From assembly GCF_040649515.1 (NCBI RefSeq), contig NZ_JBEZFP010000036.1, positions 5,834-69,833 on the forward strand: 64,000 nucleotides of DNA, read 5' to 3'. The DNA comes from Yinghuangia elevatio. Lineage in GTDB: Bacteria > Actinomycetota > Actinomycetes > Streptomycetales > Streptomycetaceae. Made by a program: the position numbers and the translations under genes. Numbering within the stretch: position 1 is the first letter of the stretch; every line of letters starts with the position of its first letter. Below, one piece after another: positions 9,588 through 18,174 of this stretch. The notes beneath the pieces are model-generated. The model saw only the letters and a program-made list of their open reading frames with translations. It was not told the origin of the DNA and made no database searches.

Positions 9588-10504
9588 GCCGTCGGCACCG
9601 CCGGGAACCCCGGTGCGGCGGCCGCGGCGGCCGCCGCGGCACACCGGCCCGGCCCCGGGCAACCGCTCGGCGGCAGGGGCGGGCCTTCGGGCAGCGGGGC
9701 CGGGAGAGCCGGGGCAGGCGGTGCGGGACACGTGGCCGGAAACGTTTCGGCGTACGTCTGCTGCCCGGTCAGCACGATGCGCTGGACCCGGCGCAGCCCG
9801 GGCCCCGGGTCGACACCCAGTTCGTCGCGGAGCAGGTGCCGGAAGTCTTCGAGAGCGGCGAGCGCGGCTGCCTGCCGGCCCGAACTGTAGAGCGCCAATA
9901 CGTGCAGTTCACGCAGGCGCTCGCGTAACGGATTCTCGGCCACCAGCGCGGACAGCTCCGCCGCCGCCCGCACGTGGCGTCCCAACTCCAGTTCCAGCGA
10001 GAGGAGTTCCTCGGTCAGAGCGAGCCGCAGGTCGGCCAGCGCGGCCCGCCACGACGCCGCGAACTGCCCGGGCACCCCGGCCAGCGGCGTACCCGCCCAC
10101 AGCGCGAGCGCCTCCCGCAGGCACACCGCCGCGAGCGCCGTGCCGCCCTCCTCGCGCGCGGCCTGCGACCGGGCCAGCCACGCGTGGCAGCGCGCCAGAT
10201 CGAGGGCATCGGTGCCGAGCCGCAGGGCGTACCCGTCGCTGATCGACGCGATGAGCCGCTCGCCGCCGTCGTCCAACGACTGCCGGAGCCGGTAGATGTA
10301 CGTGCGCACGGTCGCCGCCGCCGACCGGGGCGGGACCGAACCCCACACCGCGTCGATCAGCCCGGACGTCGACACCTGTGCCCCCTCGCGCAGCAAAAGT
10401 GCGGCCAGCACCGCCTGCTGCTGCGGTGCGCCCGTGCGGAGCTCGGAGTTGTCCCGCCAGGCCCGTACCGGACCGAGCACGGCAAAGCGTATTTCCCCGG
10501 TCAT
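9521..10504 (-). CDS. SARP-family transcriptional regulator
   Basis: A 327-residue SARP-type regulator: an OmpR-like winged helix (residues about 1-95; WGSVPPRSAAATVRTYIYRLR) and a bacterial transcriptional activator domain (about 100-250; the ELGVDPGPGLRRVQ segment is typical). SARPs usually activate nearby biosynthetic genes by binding short direct repeats. The C-terminal tail is Pro/Ala-rich with a run of nine alanines, encoded by a GC-only palindromic stretch around 9614-9640. The ATG at 10504 follows GGGAGGGG. The last 67 bp overlap the 3' end of the lyase gene on the other strand, so transcription of one may affect the other. It is the likely regulator of the ligase-MMPL-lyase operon. 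Confidence 0.9.
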   Translation of the reverse strand: MTGEIRFAVLGPVRAWRDNSELRTGAPQQQAVLAALLLREGAQVSTSGLIDAVWGSVPPRSAAATVRTYIYRLRQSLDDGGERLIASISDGYALRLGTDALDLARCHAWLARSQAAREEGGTALAAVCLREALALWAGTPLAGVPGQFAASWRAALADLRLALTEELLSLELELGRHVRAAAELSALVAENPLRERLRELHVLALYSSGRQAAALAALEDFRHLLRDELGVDPGPGLRRVQRIVLTGQQTYAETFPATCPAPPAPALPAPLPEGPPLPPSGCPGPGRCAAAAAAAAAPGFPAVPTAQPTAPGTSRSAPSTRAPAAPV

Positions 10505-10810
10505 GCGACGCCCCTCCCGACGGACCACGGACATTCCCCAACCAACCATAGTTAATAGCCAGTAACAAGCGTCCCATCCGTAGTCTGGGGCCGACCCCAA
10601 TCTTTCGTGCGATCCTCGGGCCCCGCCAACCGGACGTCCGTCGTCCGGACCACCCACAACCCTTACCGTGCAAGGGACTTCGTGACCGACAGGGGCGAGC
10701 CGCGGCACTGGTCGGACGGCGGGGAATCGGCCCGGTCGGGCGGGTGTTGGGGAGGGGTACGCGTGCGGCGGCCCGGAGCCGTCGGGACTACTGGAAACGA
10801 GGAGTGGCTT
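10505..10810. promoter_or_regulatory. Divergent intergenic region with 7-5-7 palindrome
   Basis: This 306-bp gap separates the SARP gene (minus) from the DUF427 gene (plus). A perfect interrupted palindrome CCGGACG-N5-CGTCCGG occupies 10630-10648 and is a good operator candidate. The part next to the SARP start (10546-10570) is unusually AT-rich for this window and probably holds its promoter. A TGGGG-N4-CCCCA hairpin lies at about 10585-10598. No gene is supported in the gap. Confidence 0.45.
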
Positions 10811-11176
10811 GTGGTGCGAGCAGGACACACCGTCAAGGCGGTTGCGGGAACGCAGCATGTGAGGGTCGAGATCGACGGGCGGGTGGTGGCCGAGTCGCGG
10901 CGGCCGGTACTGGTGCACGAGACGGGCATGCCCGTCCGCTACTACCTGCCGCCGGAGGACGTGGCGCTGGACGCGTTGCAGCCGGCGGACACGCGGACGC
11001 ACTGCCCGTTCAAGGGCGACGCCTCGTACTGGTCCTACCGGGACGGTGCCGGGCGGGTGACGGAGGACGTGGCCTGGGCCTATCCGGAGCCGTTGGCGGA
11101 GGTGGCCCTGATCAAGGGGCACCTGTGCTTCTACGACACCAAGGCGGCGGTCTCGGTGGACGGGCAAGCGCTGTAG
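10811..11176 (+). CDS. DUF427 domain protein
   Basis: About 121 residues, matching the small beta-rich DUF427 family (PF04248) by the sequence order VAESRRPVLVHETGMPVRYYLP, CPFKGDASYWS and an AWAYPEP segment. Family members are cytosolic and without a settled function. The GTG at 10811 follows GAGGAG at 10799-10804; the frame is open much further upstream but without family similarity. It appears to be monocistronic. Confidence 0.85.
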   Translation: MVRAGHTVKAVAGTQHVRVEIDGRVVAESRRPVLVHETGMPVRYYLPPEDVALDALQPADTRTHCPFKGDASYWSYRDGAGRVTEDVAWAYPEPLAEVALIKGHLCFYDTKAAVSVDGQAL

Positions 11177-11295
11177 GTCGCCGGGGGCGCCGGGTCGCCT
11201 CGTGAGCGGCTCCGAAGGTGGCGATTGCGTGGGACGATTCGCGTTGATCGGCTGCGGGGCGGGCGACGGCGCCCATGCCTGGGAAAGTAGCGGGC

Positions 11296-12438
11296 ATGAG
11301 ACGAGGGACAACCGCTGTGGTGTCGGCCGTCGGGCTGGCCCTGGCCGCGGCCGTACCCGCTGCCGCGGAGAGCGACGGCAAGGTCGCGACGATCAGCGAT
11401 GCGCGCATCACCGAGTCCAGCGGTCTCGCGGCGAGTTCCCGACACCCCGGGGTGTTCTGGACCCACAACGACAGCGGCGGAAAGCCGCAGTTGTTCGCGG
11501 TCGGCACGGACGGGACCGTCAAGGCGACGGTCACCCTGGCCGACGCGAACGCCGTGGACTGGGAGGCGATCGCCCTCGGCAAGGACGAGAACGGCGAACC
11601 CGCCCTGTACGTCGCCGACATCGGCGACAACCGGGGACGGCGTACGGACGTGGCGATCTACCGGGTCCGCGAGCCGGACGTCCTGCGGGACACCCAGCTG
11701 ACGCCCGGGCGCTACCGCATTGCCTACGAGGACGGGCCTCGCGACGCCGAGGCGCTGATGGTCCATCCGTCCACCAACCGCATCCTGGTCGCGACCAAGG
11801 CCCTCACGGGCGGCGGGATCTACACGGCCTCGGGACCGCTGCGCGCGGACGCGGTGAACACCCTTACACGGACGGCAAAGGCGCCGGCCATGGTCACCGA
11901 CGGCGCCTACTCACCCGACGGTTCGCGGTTCATCCTGCGCGGCTACCTGAGCTCCGACATGTACTCCGCGCCGGGCAAGTGGATCGGCAGTGTCGACAGC
12001 CCGGTGCAGAAGCAGGGGGAGTCGGTTACTTTCCGGCCGGACGGCGCCGCGGTGCTGTTCGGCAGCGAGGGCGCCGACAGCGTCATATGGCGCGTGATGC
12101 TGCACGGGGAGAACCGGCCGGATTCCGTACGCGCTCCCGCAGCCCCGGCAGCTCCCGCAGCGCCGCCTCGGACCGAGACCGCGGCTCCGCCACCCCCGGC
12201 TTCGGCCTCACCCCCGGTTCCGCCCCCGACTGTTGCCCCGCCGCCCACGCCGCCCACGCCGGCTGCCGTCCCGACGGGCGGCACCTCGTCGCTGCCCGGC
12301 GGTGCCACGGTGCGGGTCGCCGACGAGCAACCGGACGACGCGAGCTGGCTGTCACCGGGCAACGCCTGGCTGTGGGCCGCCGTCGCGGCCGTGGGCCTAC
12401 TCGGCGCCGGCGCCGTACGCGCGGTCCGCAGCCGTTAG
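11296..12438 (+). CDS. Secreted, C-terminally membrane-anchored beta-propeller-like protein
   Basis: A 380-residue exported protein. A signal peptide covers residues about 1-27 (positive MRRG, then a hydrophobic run, then PAAAE). The mature region has repeated strands with ESSGLAASSRHPGVFWTHNDSG and YVADIGDNRG segments, like actinobacterial proteins annotated as WD40- or lactonase-like. A Pro/Ala-rich spacer (about 275-325) precedes a single membrane helix (NAWLWAAVAAVGLLGAGAV) and a short RSR tail, so the propeller would be held outside the cell. The ATG at 11296 starts just before the signal peptide; an ATG at 11275 is less likely. The substrate or ligand is unknown. Confidence 0.75.
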   Translation: MRRGTTAVVSAVGLALAAAVPAAAESDGKVATISDARITESSGLAASSRHPGVFWTHNDSGGKPQLFAVGTDGTVKATVTLADANAVDWEAIALGKDENGEPALYVADIGDNRGRRTDVAIYRVREPDVLRDTQLTPGRYRIAYEDGPRDAEALMVHPSTNRILVATKALTGGGIYTASGPLRADAVNTLTRTAKAPAMVTDGAYSPDGSRFILRGYLSSDMYSAPGKWIGSVDSPVQKQGESVTFRPDGAAVLFGSEGADSVIWRVMLHGENRPDSVRAPAAPAAPAAPPRTETAAPPPPASASPPVPPPTVAPPPTPPTPAAVPTGGTSSLPGGATVRVADEQPDDASWLSPGNAWLWAAVAAVGLLGAGAVRAVRSR

Positions 12439-12449
12439 CGCACGACCTC

Positions 12450-12470
12450 GCCCGCGCGTCGGACGCGGGC
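12450..12470. terminator. Hairpin downstream of the anchored protein gene
   Basis: GCCCGCG and CGCGGGC form a perfect 7-bp stem with a 7-base loop, 12 bp after the stop codon of the preceding gene. There is no T-run, which is usual for actinomycete terminators. Confidence 0.5.
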
Positions 12471-12531
12471 ACCAGGGGCGTCGGGGCGGCGCGGGTGTGG
12501 CACGACGGTCGGCGAGGGGTAGTGATCGGCC

Positions 12532-12993
12532 ATGAGCCAAACCCTCGCCGATCTCCAGGACCGGACGTTCGCCAAGGCCACGCCCGCGACCGACAGCACC
12601 TACCCGCCCGAGCGGCGGCTGACCGCCGGGCAGTTGGCGGCGTACCTCGACCGCCGCACGTACGCCGTCGTCGGCACCGCGCGCCCGGACGGCCGCCCGC
12701 ACGCCGCGATGTCGATGTACGTCCGACGCGGGACCACGTTCTGGCTGCCGACGGTGTCCGGTTCGGTGCGGGCCCGCAACCTCCGCGAACAGCCCTGGCT
12801 GACACTCGTCGTCGCCGAGGCCGACGGCGACGCGCACATCGTGGTGATCCTCGAAGGGCCGACGGAGACGCTGCCGCTGGAGGACGCTCCGGAGGACGTC
12901 CGGGCCGTGGTCGAGGGGGACTGGCCCCGAGCGTGGATCCGGCTGCGCGCCGAGCGCCTGCTGTCGTACGCCGCCGAGGACGCCAAGCCGTAG
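12532..12993 (+). CDS. Pyridoxamine 5'-phosphate oxidase-fold (PPOX) family protein
   Basis: A 153-residue split-barrel flavin-binding protein: the order LAAYLDRRTYAVVGTARPDGRPHAAMSMYV, then VRARNLREQPWLTLVV is that of the PPOX/F420-dependent split-barrel families. Such proteins bind FMN, F420 or haem and reduce small molecules, but the residues seen do not separate these cofactors. It stands alone between a hairpin and a convergent phosphatase gene. The ATG at 12532 is the first plausible start. Confidence 0.75.
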   Translation: MSQTLADLQDRTFAKATPATDSTYPPERRLTAGQLAAYLDRRTYAVVGTARPDGRPHAAMSMYVRRGTTFWLPTVSGSVRARNLREQPWLTLVVAEADGDAHIVVILEGPTETLPLEDAPEDVRAVVEGDWPRAWIRLRAERLLSYAAEDAKP

Positions 12994-13056
12994 AGAAGCG
13001 CCTGTGCCACGACGCCGAGTGCCGAGGGCCCTGTGCCGCGAGCCCTGTGCCGCGAG

Positions 13057-13093
13057 GTCCGGTGCGCAGGCGCGGCCCGTCCGCGCACCGGAC
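13057..13093. terminator. Bidirectional hairpin between convergent genes
   Basis: GTCCGGTGCGC at 13057-13067 pairs perfectly with GCGCACCGGAC at 13083-13093, an 11-bp stem. It lies between the 3' ends of the PPOX gene and the phosphatase gene and would serve both strands. Confidence 0.65.
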
Positions 13094-13106
13094 TTCGCGA
13101 CTGGCT

Positions 13107-14705
13107 TCAGGCGAGGTGCACGCCCGGTACGCCGTCCTGCACGGCCAAGGTCGCGCGTGTGCGGATCGGTGAGCCGGGGCGCGTGACGTAGTCGAGTACG
13201 CGGTAGTCGGTGCGCCACTGGTCGGGCGTCACGGTCACCGAGGCGTAGCCGCGCTGCGCGTTGAAGAACTTCATGTGGGGGTTGGCGTCCAGGAACGCCT
13301 GGCCCGCGGTGTCGACGTCGTAGCCGTCGCCGCCGCTGGTGATCGACGTGCCGACGAACTCCGAGCCGACGACGGGTGATTGCGGGTCGGCGTAGTCCAG
13401 GTGCAGGTTGGCGGCGTAGTTCTGGTGCCGGTCGCCGGTGATGACCACCAGGTTGCGCACCCCGCACTCGCGCGCGGCGGCGAGGAGCCGGTTGCGCTCC
13501 GCGACGTAGCCGTCCCACGGGTCGTACCAGACGTCGGTGACCGCCGGGTCGGGGTTGCGGTCGGTCTGGATCATCGGCGCCTGGTTGCCGAGCACCTGCC
13601 AGCGGGCGCGCGACGCGCGGAAGCCGTCCAGCAGCCAGTCGCGCTGCTTGCCGCCGAGCATCGTGCGGTCCGGGTCGAACCGGTCGTCGCAAGTGGTGCC
13701 GCCGCCGTCGCCGCACGGCTGGTCGGAGCGGTACTGGCGGGTGTCCAGCATGGTGAAGTCGGCGAGGCGGCCGTACGGCAGCCGCCGGTGCAGGCGCACG
13801 CTCGGGCCCTTGGGGAGTTGGCCGGCGCGCAGCGGCATGTTCTCGTACATCGCCTGGAACGCGTCGGTGCGGCGCTTCAGGAACCGCTCGGTGGTGTCGT
13901 TGCCCTGTTTGGGGTCCCGGTTCTCCGGGATGTCGGCGGCCCAGTTGTTGTCCACCTCGTGGTCGTCCATCGTCTGGATCCACGCGTGCTGGGCGTGGGC
14001 GTTCTGCAGCGGCGCCTCCGACTTGTAGAGCGCGTACTGCAGGCGGTAGCGGGCCAGGTCCACCGTCTCGGTGTGGAAGCGGGGGTCGGTGACCACCCCG
14101 CGTTTGTTGGTCCCGACGCCGTATTCGTAGAGGTAGTCGCCGAGGTGGACGACGAGGTCGAGGTCCTCGTTCGCCAGGTGCTCGTACGCGGTGTAGTACC
14201 CGTCCTGCCAGGCCTGGCAGGACGCGAAGGCGAACCGCAGGCGTCGCGGCATGGCGAACGGGTGGGGCGCGGTACGGGTGCGGCCGACGCGGCTGATCTC
14301 GTTGCCGACCCGGAACCGGTAGAAGTACTCCCGTCCGGGGGCCAGTCCGGACACCTCCGGGTGCACGGAGTGGCCGAGTTCGGGGGTGGCGACCACGCTG
14401 CCGCGGCGCACCACGGCACGGAACCGCGGGTCGAAGGCGACCTCGTACGCCACCCGCACCGGGCGGTCCGGCATGCCGCCGCGCCCGTCCACCGCGAACG
14501 GGTCGGGCGCCAGCCGGGTCCACAGCACGACGCCGTCGTGGGTGGGATCGCCCGACGCGACGCCGAGGGTGAAGGGGTGGCCCATGCCGCTCGGTGCGGC
14601 GTAGGCGGACGAGGCCGACCAGGCGCCGGTGCCGAGCATGACGGCACCGGTGCCGGCCGCCGAGATGCCGAGGAATCCGCGGCGGGAGAGTTGGGGACGT
14701 GACAT
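13107..14705 (-). CDS. phoD: PhoD-type alkaline phosphatase (Tat-exported)
   Basis: A 532-residue secreted metallophosphoesterase. The N-terminus has a twin-arginine signal, SRRGFLG, at residues 7-13, followed by a hydrophobic stretch and an AYAAP cleavage region. The PhoD domains follow: an N-terminal beta-sandwich (VASGDPTHDGVVLWTRL) and a catalytic core with FASCQAW, LVVHLGDYLYEY, TMDDHEVDNNW and VITGDRHQNYAA, holding the Cys/Asp/His ligands expected for the iron-calcium centre. The enzyme cleaves phosphate mono- and diesters outside the cell. The ATG at 14705 follows a GGCGGAG site. No PHO-box repeats were recognised in the 152 bp upstream, so phosphate control is not shown by the sequence. 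Confidence 0.9.
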   Translation of the reverse strand: MSRPQLSRRGFLGISAAGTGAVMLGTGAWSASSAYAAPSGMGHPFTLGVASGDPTHDGVVLWTRLAPDPFAVDGRGGMPDRPVRVAYEVAFDPRFRAVVRRGSVVATPELGHSVHPEVSGLAPGREYFYRFRVGNEISRVGRTRTAPHPFAMPRRLRFAFASCQAWQDGYYTAYEHLANEDLDLVVHLGDYLYEYGVGTNKRGVVTDPRFHTETVDLARYRLQYALYKSEAPLQNAHAQHAWIQTMDDHEVDNNWAADIPENRDPKQGNDTTERFLKRRTDAFQAMYENMPLRAGQLPKGPSVRLHRRLPYGRLADFTMLDTRQYRSDQPCGDGGGTTCDDRFDPDRTMLGGKQRDWLLDGFRASRARWQVLGNQAPMIQTDRNPDPAVTDVWYDPWDGYVAERNRLLAAARECGVRNLVVITGDRHQNYAANLHLDYADPQSPVVGSEFVGTSITSGGDGYDVDTAGQAFLDANPHMKFFNAQRGYASVTVTPDQWRTDYRVLDYVTRPGSPIRTRATLAVQDGVPGVHLA

Positions 14706-14857
14706 GGAACTCCGCCTCACTGTCCGGAAAACAGGGTTTCGCCGGTGATCACATCGACGCAAGAAGACGGACGTCTGGCGTCGGAGCGAACCTGCCCCTA
14801 CCTCTCGTCGAACATCCGGAAGCCGGCGGACAGCGATACAGCAGCATTCGACCGGTT

Positions 14858-15916
14858 TCAGGCGAGGGTTCGGCGACCTCCTTGGCCGCGTTCCGGGGAG
14901 TCGGAGAATGCCGCCCGGAGGCGGGGCTCGGCCGCGGCATGCGCCTGCCGCGTGATCGTCCCCGCCTCGGCGGCATGGTCCAGGGCCAGCAGCGCGGCCC
15001 CGGCGATCGGGGGAACGGTCGCGACGATCAGCCGGGCCCTGGGCGCGCGTGCGGCCATGCGCGTGCGGACGCCGCGCAGCAGGTGCGGCGGGCGGGCGGC
15101 GAGGACGCCGCCGCCGAGGGCGACGTCGGTCGCCCGGTCGAGGCGGCCGAGCCGGGTGAGCGCGGCGGTGGCGAGTACGGCCACCTCCTCGGCCTGCCGG
15201 TCCAGGATCCGCAGCGCCACCTCGTCGCCCGCCTCGGCGACCGCGCAGAGCACCGGGACGAGTTCGTGGAGCCGGTGCCAGGGGAGCGTGCCGAGGTGGG
15301 CGTCCACCGCGATATCGGTCGCCTGCGCGCGGCCGAAGTGCCCTGCGGCGGCCCGGGCGAGGGCGGTGGCGGGGCCGCGGCCGTCCTCGGCGCGCACGGA
15401 CCACCACAGCACCTCCTCGAACAACCAGGCCCCGCCGCCCCAGTCGCCGGTCGTGCGGCCGAGGGCGGGGAAGCGGGCGGTGCGTCCGTCCGAGGTACGC
15501 CCCACGCAGTTGATCCCGGCGCCGCACACCACCGCGACCGCGTCCGCGGCGGAGGTGCAGGAACGCAGCACGGCGAACGTGTCGTTGGTGACCGCGGCGG
15601 TGTGCGCCCAGCCCCGGCCGTCCACCTCGGCCCGGAGCCTGCGCTCCTCGACAGGCAGATCGGCGTTGGCCGCACAGGCGGTCAGGTGGTGGACGGGAAG
15701 CCGGACGCCGGCCTTCGCCGCGGCCTTCGCGACGATGCGGCCCAGTCCGTCGACCGCCGCCGGCACGCCGCGGTGCTGCGGTCCGAAGCCGCTGCCCCGG
15801 GCGGTGGCCAGGACCGTGCCGTCGGCGCGCAGGACGGCCACGTCGGTCTTGGAGTTCCCGGCGTCGACCGCGAGCATGACCGGCGCCGCGTCCGGGGACT
15901 CCCGCGGTGGCGTCAC
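14858..15916 (-). CDS. csnK: BadF/BadG-type sugar kinase (CsnK-like, GlcNAc kinase family)
   Basis: About 352 residues of the ASKHA fold: the phosphate-1 motif DAGNSKTDVAVL near the start, GAGINCVGRTSDG in the middle, and GGGVLAA/PPIAGAALLALD near the end, typical of N-acetylglucosamine/glucosamine kinase relatives. It would phosphorylate an amino sugar in the cytosol with ATP. The GTG at 15916 overlaps the GH4 stop as GTGA, so translation is probably coupled; an internal ATG at 15877 is the alternative. As last gene of the csn-type operon it would act on the monosaccharide released from imported oligosaccharide. The gene symbol rests on operon order. Confidence 0.75.
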   Translation of the reverse strand: MTPPRESPDAAPVMLAVDAGNSKTDVAVLRADGTVLATARGSGFGPQHRGVPAAVDGLGRIVAKAAAKAGVRLPVHHLTACAANADLPVEERRLRAEVDGRGWAHTAAVTNDTFAVLRSCTSAADAVAVVCGAGINCVGRTSDGRTARFPALGRTTGDWGGGAWLFEEVLWWSVRAEDGRGPATALARAAAGHFGRAQATDIAVDAHLGTLPWHRLHELVPVLCAVAEAGDEVALRILDRQAEEVAVLATAALTRLGRLDRATDVALGGGVLAARPPHLLRGVRTRMAARAPRARLIVATVPPIAGAALLALDHAAEAGTITRQAHAAAEPRLRAAFSDSPERGQGGRRTLA

Positions 15917-17235
15917 CGCGCCCATGCCAGGTGCTCCCGGCCTGCCGCGACGAGGCGGTCGGCGAGGGCGCCGGCCAGGTCGTACCGGCCGATCGTCGGG
16001 TGGGCCAGGAGCGCGTCGTACACGCGGTGGCGTCCACCGCGCAGGGCCGCGTCGAGGGCGAGTTCCTCGTACGCCGCGACGCCCGCCACCAGCCCGGCGA
16101 GGAGCGGCGGCAGCGGCGCCACCGGCCGCGGTACGGCACCCTTCGGGCTTATGCCGCACGGGACTTCGACGACGGCGGCGTCCGGGAGGAAGGGCAGGGC
16201 GCCGTTGTTGCGGACATCTGCCACGCGCGGCACGGTCCCACTGTCGGCGGCCGGGGCTCCGAGCAGGCCGCGGAGCAGGTCGACTGCGGCCTCCGAGTAG
16301 TACGCCCCGCCCCGGCGGGACAGGATCTCCGGCTTGGTGTCGACGGACGGATCGGCGTATGTGTCGAGCAACTGCGCCTCCAATGCCGCGACTTGCGAGG
16401 CCCGCGTGCCGGAACCCGCCTCGCGCTGGTCGGCGACGACCACGTCGTGGGCCCAGTAATAGCGCAGGTAGTAGGAGGGCAAGACGCCGTGCCGCCGCAT
16501 GAGTTCGAGGGGCAGACCGATCTCGGACGCCAGTTCGCCGCCGTACGCTTCCAGGAGCCCGGGCAGGACGTCTCCGCCGCCGGCTCCGCGCCCGCGGGCC
16601 GCCTCGGTCCCGCGTACGCGGGCACCGCGAACCCACGTGAGGTGGTTGAGCCCGACGTGGTCGAGTTCGACCTCGTCCGGCGGGACGCCCAGCCACTGTG
16701 CGAACCGGCGCTGCACGCCGATCGCGACGTTGCACAGGCCGATGGCCCGATGCCCCGCGTCGAGCAGGGCCCGGGTGACGATGCCGACCGGGTTCGTGAA
16801 ATCGACCAGCCAGGCGTCCGGGGCCACTTCGCGCACCTGACGGGCCACGTCCAAGACCACCGGCACGGTCCGCAGCGCTTTCGCGAGACCGCCCGCACCC
16901 ACGGTCTCCTGGCCCACGCAGCCGCATTCCACCGGCCAGGTCTCGTCGCCGTGCCGCGCGGCCTGGCCGCCGACGCGGAGTTGCAGCAGGACGGCGTCCG
17001 CGCCTTCCGCGCCGCGCGTGACGGAGTCGGTGACGGTCACCCGCGCCGGGTGGCCCTGCCGTGCCAGGATGCGGCGTACCACCCCGGCCACCAACTCGGT
17101 GCGGCCCAGGGCGGGGTCGATCAGCACGACCTCGCCGATGGGCAGGCTGTCGGCGGACCGCCCGAAGCCGTCCGCGAGTTCGGGTGTGTAGGTGGAACCG
17201 CCGCCCACCACTGCCAGCTTCATTGCCCTGGCCAT
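15913..17235 (-). CDS. csnH: GH4 family glycosidase (CsnH-like, NAD-dependent)
   Basis: A 440-residue glycoside hydrolase of family 4, which cleaves glycosides by an NAD+ and metal-dependent oxidation-elimination route. Seen: the Rossmann motif VVGGGSTYTPELADGF at the N-terminus, DFTNPVGIVTRAL, the metal-site cysteine in GLCNVAIG and HVGLNHLTWV. Close relatives are annotated as 6-phospho-beta-glucosidase, but there is no PTS gene here, and substrate phosphorylation before cleavage is not evident. The ATG at 17235 overlaps the permease stop by one base (TGATG); an ATG at 17223 is also possible. In this operon its likely substrate is the imported amino-sugar oligomer. Confidence 0.85.
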   Translation of the reverse strand: MARAMKLAVVGGGSTYTPELADGFGRSADSLPIGEVVLIDPALGRTELVAGVVRRILARQGHPARVTVTDSVTRGAEGADAVLLQLRVGGQAARHGDETWPVECGCVGQETVGAGGLAKALRTVPVVLDVARQVREVAPDAWLVDFTNPVGIVTRALLDAGHRAIGLCNVAIGVQRRFAQWLGVPPDEVELDHVGLNHLTWVRGARVRGTEAARGRGAGGGDVLPGLLEAYGGELASEIGLPLELMRRHGVLPSYYLRYYWAHDVVVADQREAGSGTRASQVAALEAQLLDTYADPSVDTKPEILSRRGGAYYSEAAVDLLRGLLGAPAADSGTVPRVADVRNNGALPFLPDAAVVEVPCGISPKGAVPRPVAPLPPLLAGLVAGVAAYEELALDAALRGGRHRVYDALLAHPTIGRYDLAGALADRLVAAGREHLAWAR

Positions 17236-18077
17236 CAACCCTTCACCCCTGTCAGCGTGATGCCCTCGACGAAGACCTTCTGCGCGAAGAAGAACACGAG
17301 GATGACCGGGGCCATCACGAGCAACGTGGCGGCCATGGTGAGGTTCCAATTGGTGTGGTGGGCGCCCTTGAACGACTCCAGGCCGTAGGACAGGGTCCAC
17401 GCGCCGGGGTTCTCCGAGGTGTAGACCTGCGGCCCGAAGTAGTCGTTCCAGCAGTAGAAGAACTGGAACAGCGCGACGGCGGCGAGGGCGGGTCGGATCA
17501 TGGGCACCACGATGCGCAGCAGGATCCGCACCTCGCCGCAGCCGTCCACTCGTGCGGCGTCGAGGTATTCGGACGGGACGGTGAGGAGGAACTGCCGGAG
17601 CAGGAAGATGGTGAAGGCGTCGCCGAAGGCCAGCGGGATGATCAGCGGCCACAGGGTCCCGGACAGGCCCAGATCCTCCGACCAGAAGATGTACATCGGG
17701 ATCACGACGACCTGCGGGGGCAGCATCATCGCCGCGAGGACGAGCATGAGCGCGGCCCCGCGGAACCGGAACCGGAAGCGGGCGAGCGCGTACGCGACCG
17801 GGAGGCTGGACACGACGCACAGTACGGTGCCGAGGCCCGCGTACAGCAGGGTGTTGCGCCACCAGGTGCCGAAGCCCGGGGCGTTGAAGACGTCGGCGTA
17901 ATTGCTCCACCGCCACTCGTGCGGCCACAGGTCCCGGGTCAGTGTCTGACGGTCGGTCATGACCGAGGTCAGGAACAGGAACACGAACGGCAGGACGAAG
18001 AACAGCACCGCCGCGACCGCGAGGGCGTGTACGGCCACCCAGTGCAGCGCGGCCTTGGTACGAAGTCGCCCGGTCAC
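17235..18077 (-). CDS. csnG: Sugar ABC transporter permease (CsnG-like, MalG type)
   Basis: A 280-residue permease with six predicted membrane helices and the EAA-like cytoplasmic loop EYLDAARVDGCGEVRILLRIVVPMIRP near residues 185-210, typical of MalG partners in carbohydrate ABC importers. The GTG at 18077 has a strong AGGAGGT site; upstream in-frame codons are low-complexity. There is no ATPase gene in the operon, as is usual for Streptomyces sugar importers that share the MsiK ATPase. Its stop overlaps the GH4 start. Confidence 0.9.
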   Translation of the reverse strand: MTGRLRTKAALHWVAVHALAVAAVLFFVLPFVFLFLTSVMTDRQTLTRDLWPHEWRWSNYADVFNAPGFGTWWRNTLLYAGLGTVLCVVSSLPVAYALARFRFRFRGAALMLVLAAMMLPPQVVVIPMYIFWSEDLGLSGTLWPLIIPLAFGDAFTIFLLRQFLLTVPSEYLDAARVDGCGEVRILLRIVVPMIRPALAAVALFQFFYCWNDYFGPQVYTSENPGAWTLSYGLESFKGAHHTNWNLTMAATLLVMAPVILVFFFAQKVFVEGITLTGVKG

Positions 18078-18174
18078 CTGCCCACCTCCTCTCGTCGCTG
18101 GTCGTGCGCGGATGAGTTGCCGCGATCGCGTCGCGGCGATTGCCGGGTGGCCGGGGTCGCCGGGGGAGCCGGAG

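Noticed and set aside
14706..14857. PHO box upstream of the PhoD-type phosphatase gene
   Set aside because: No GTTCACC-like direct repeats with 11-bp spacing were found in the 152 bp upstream.
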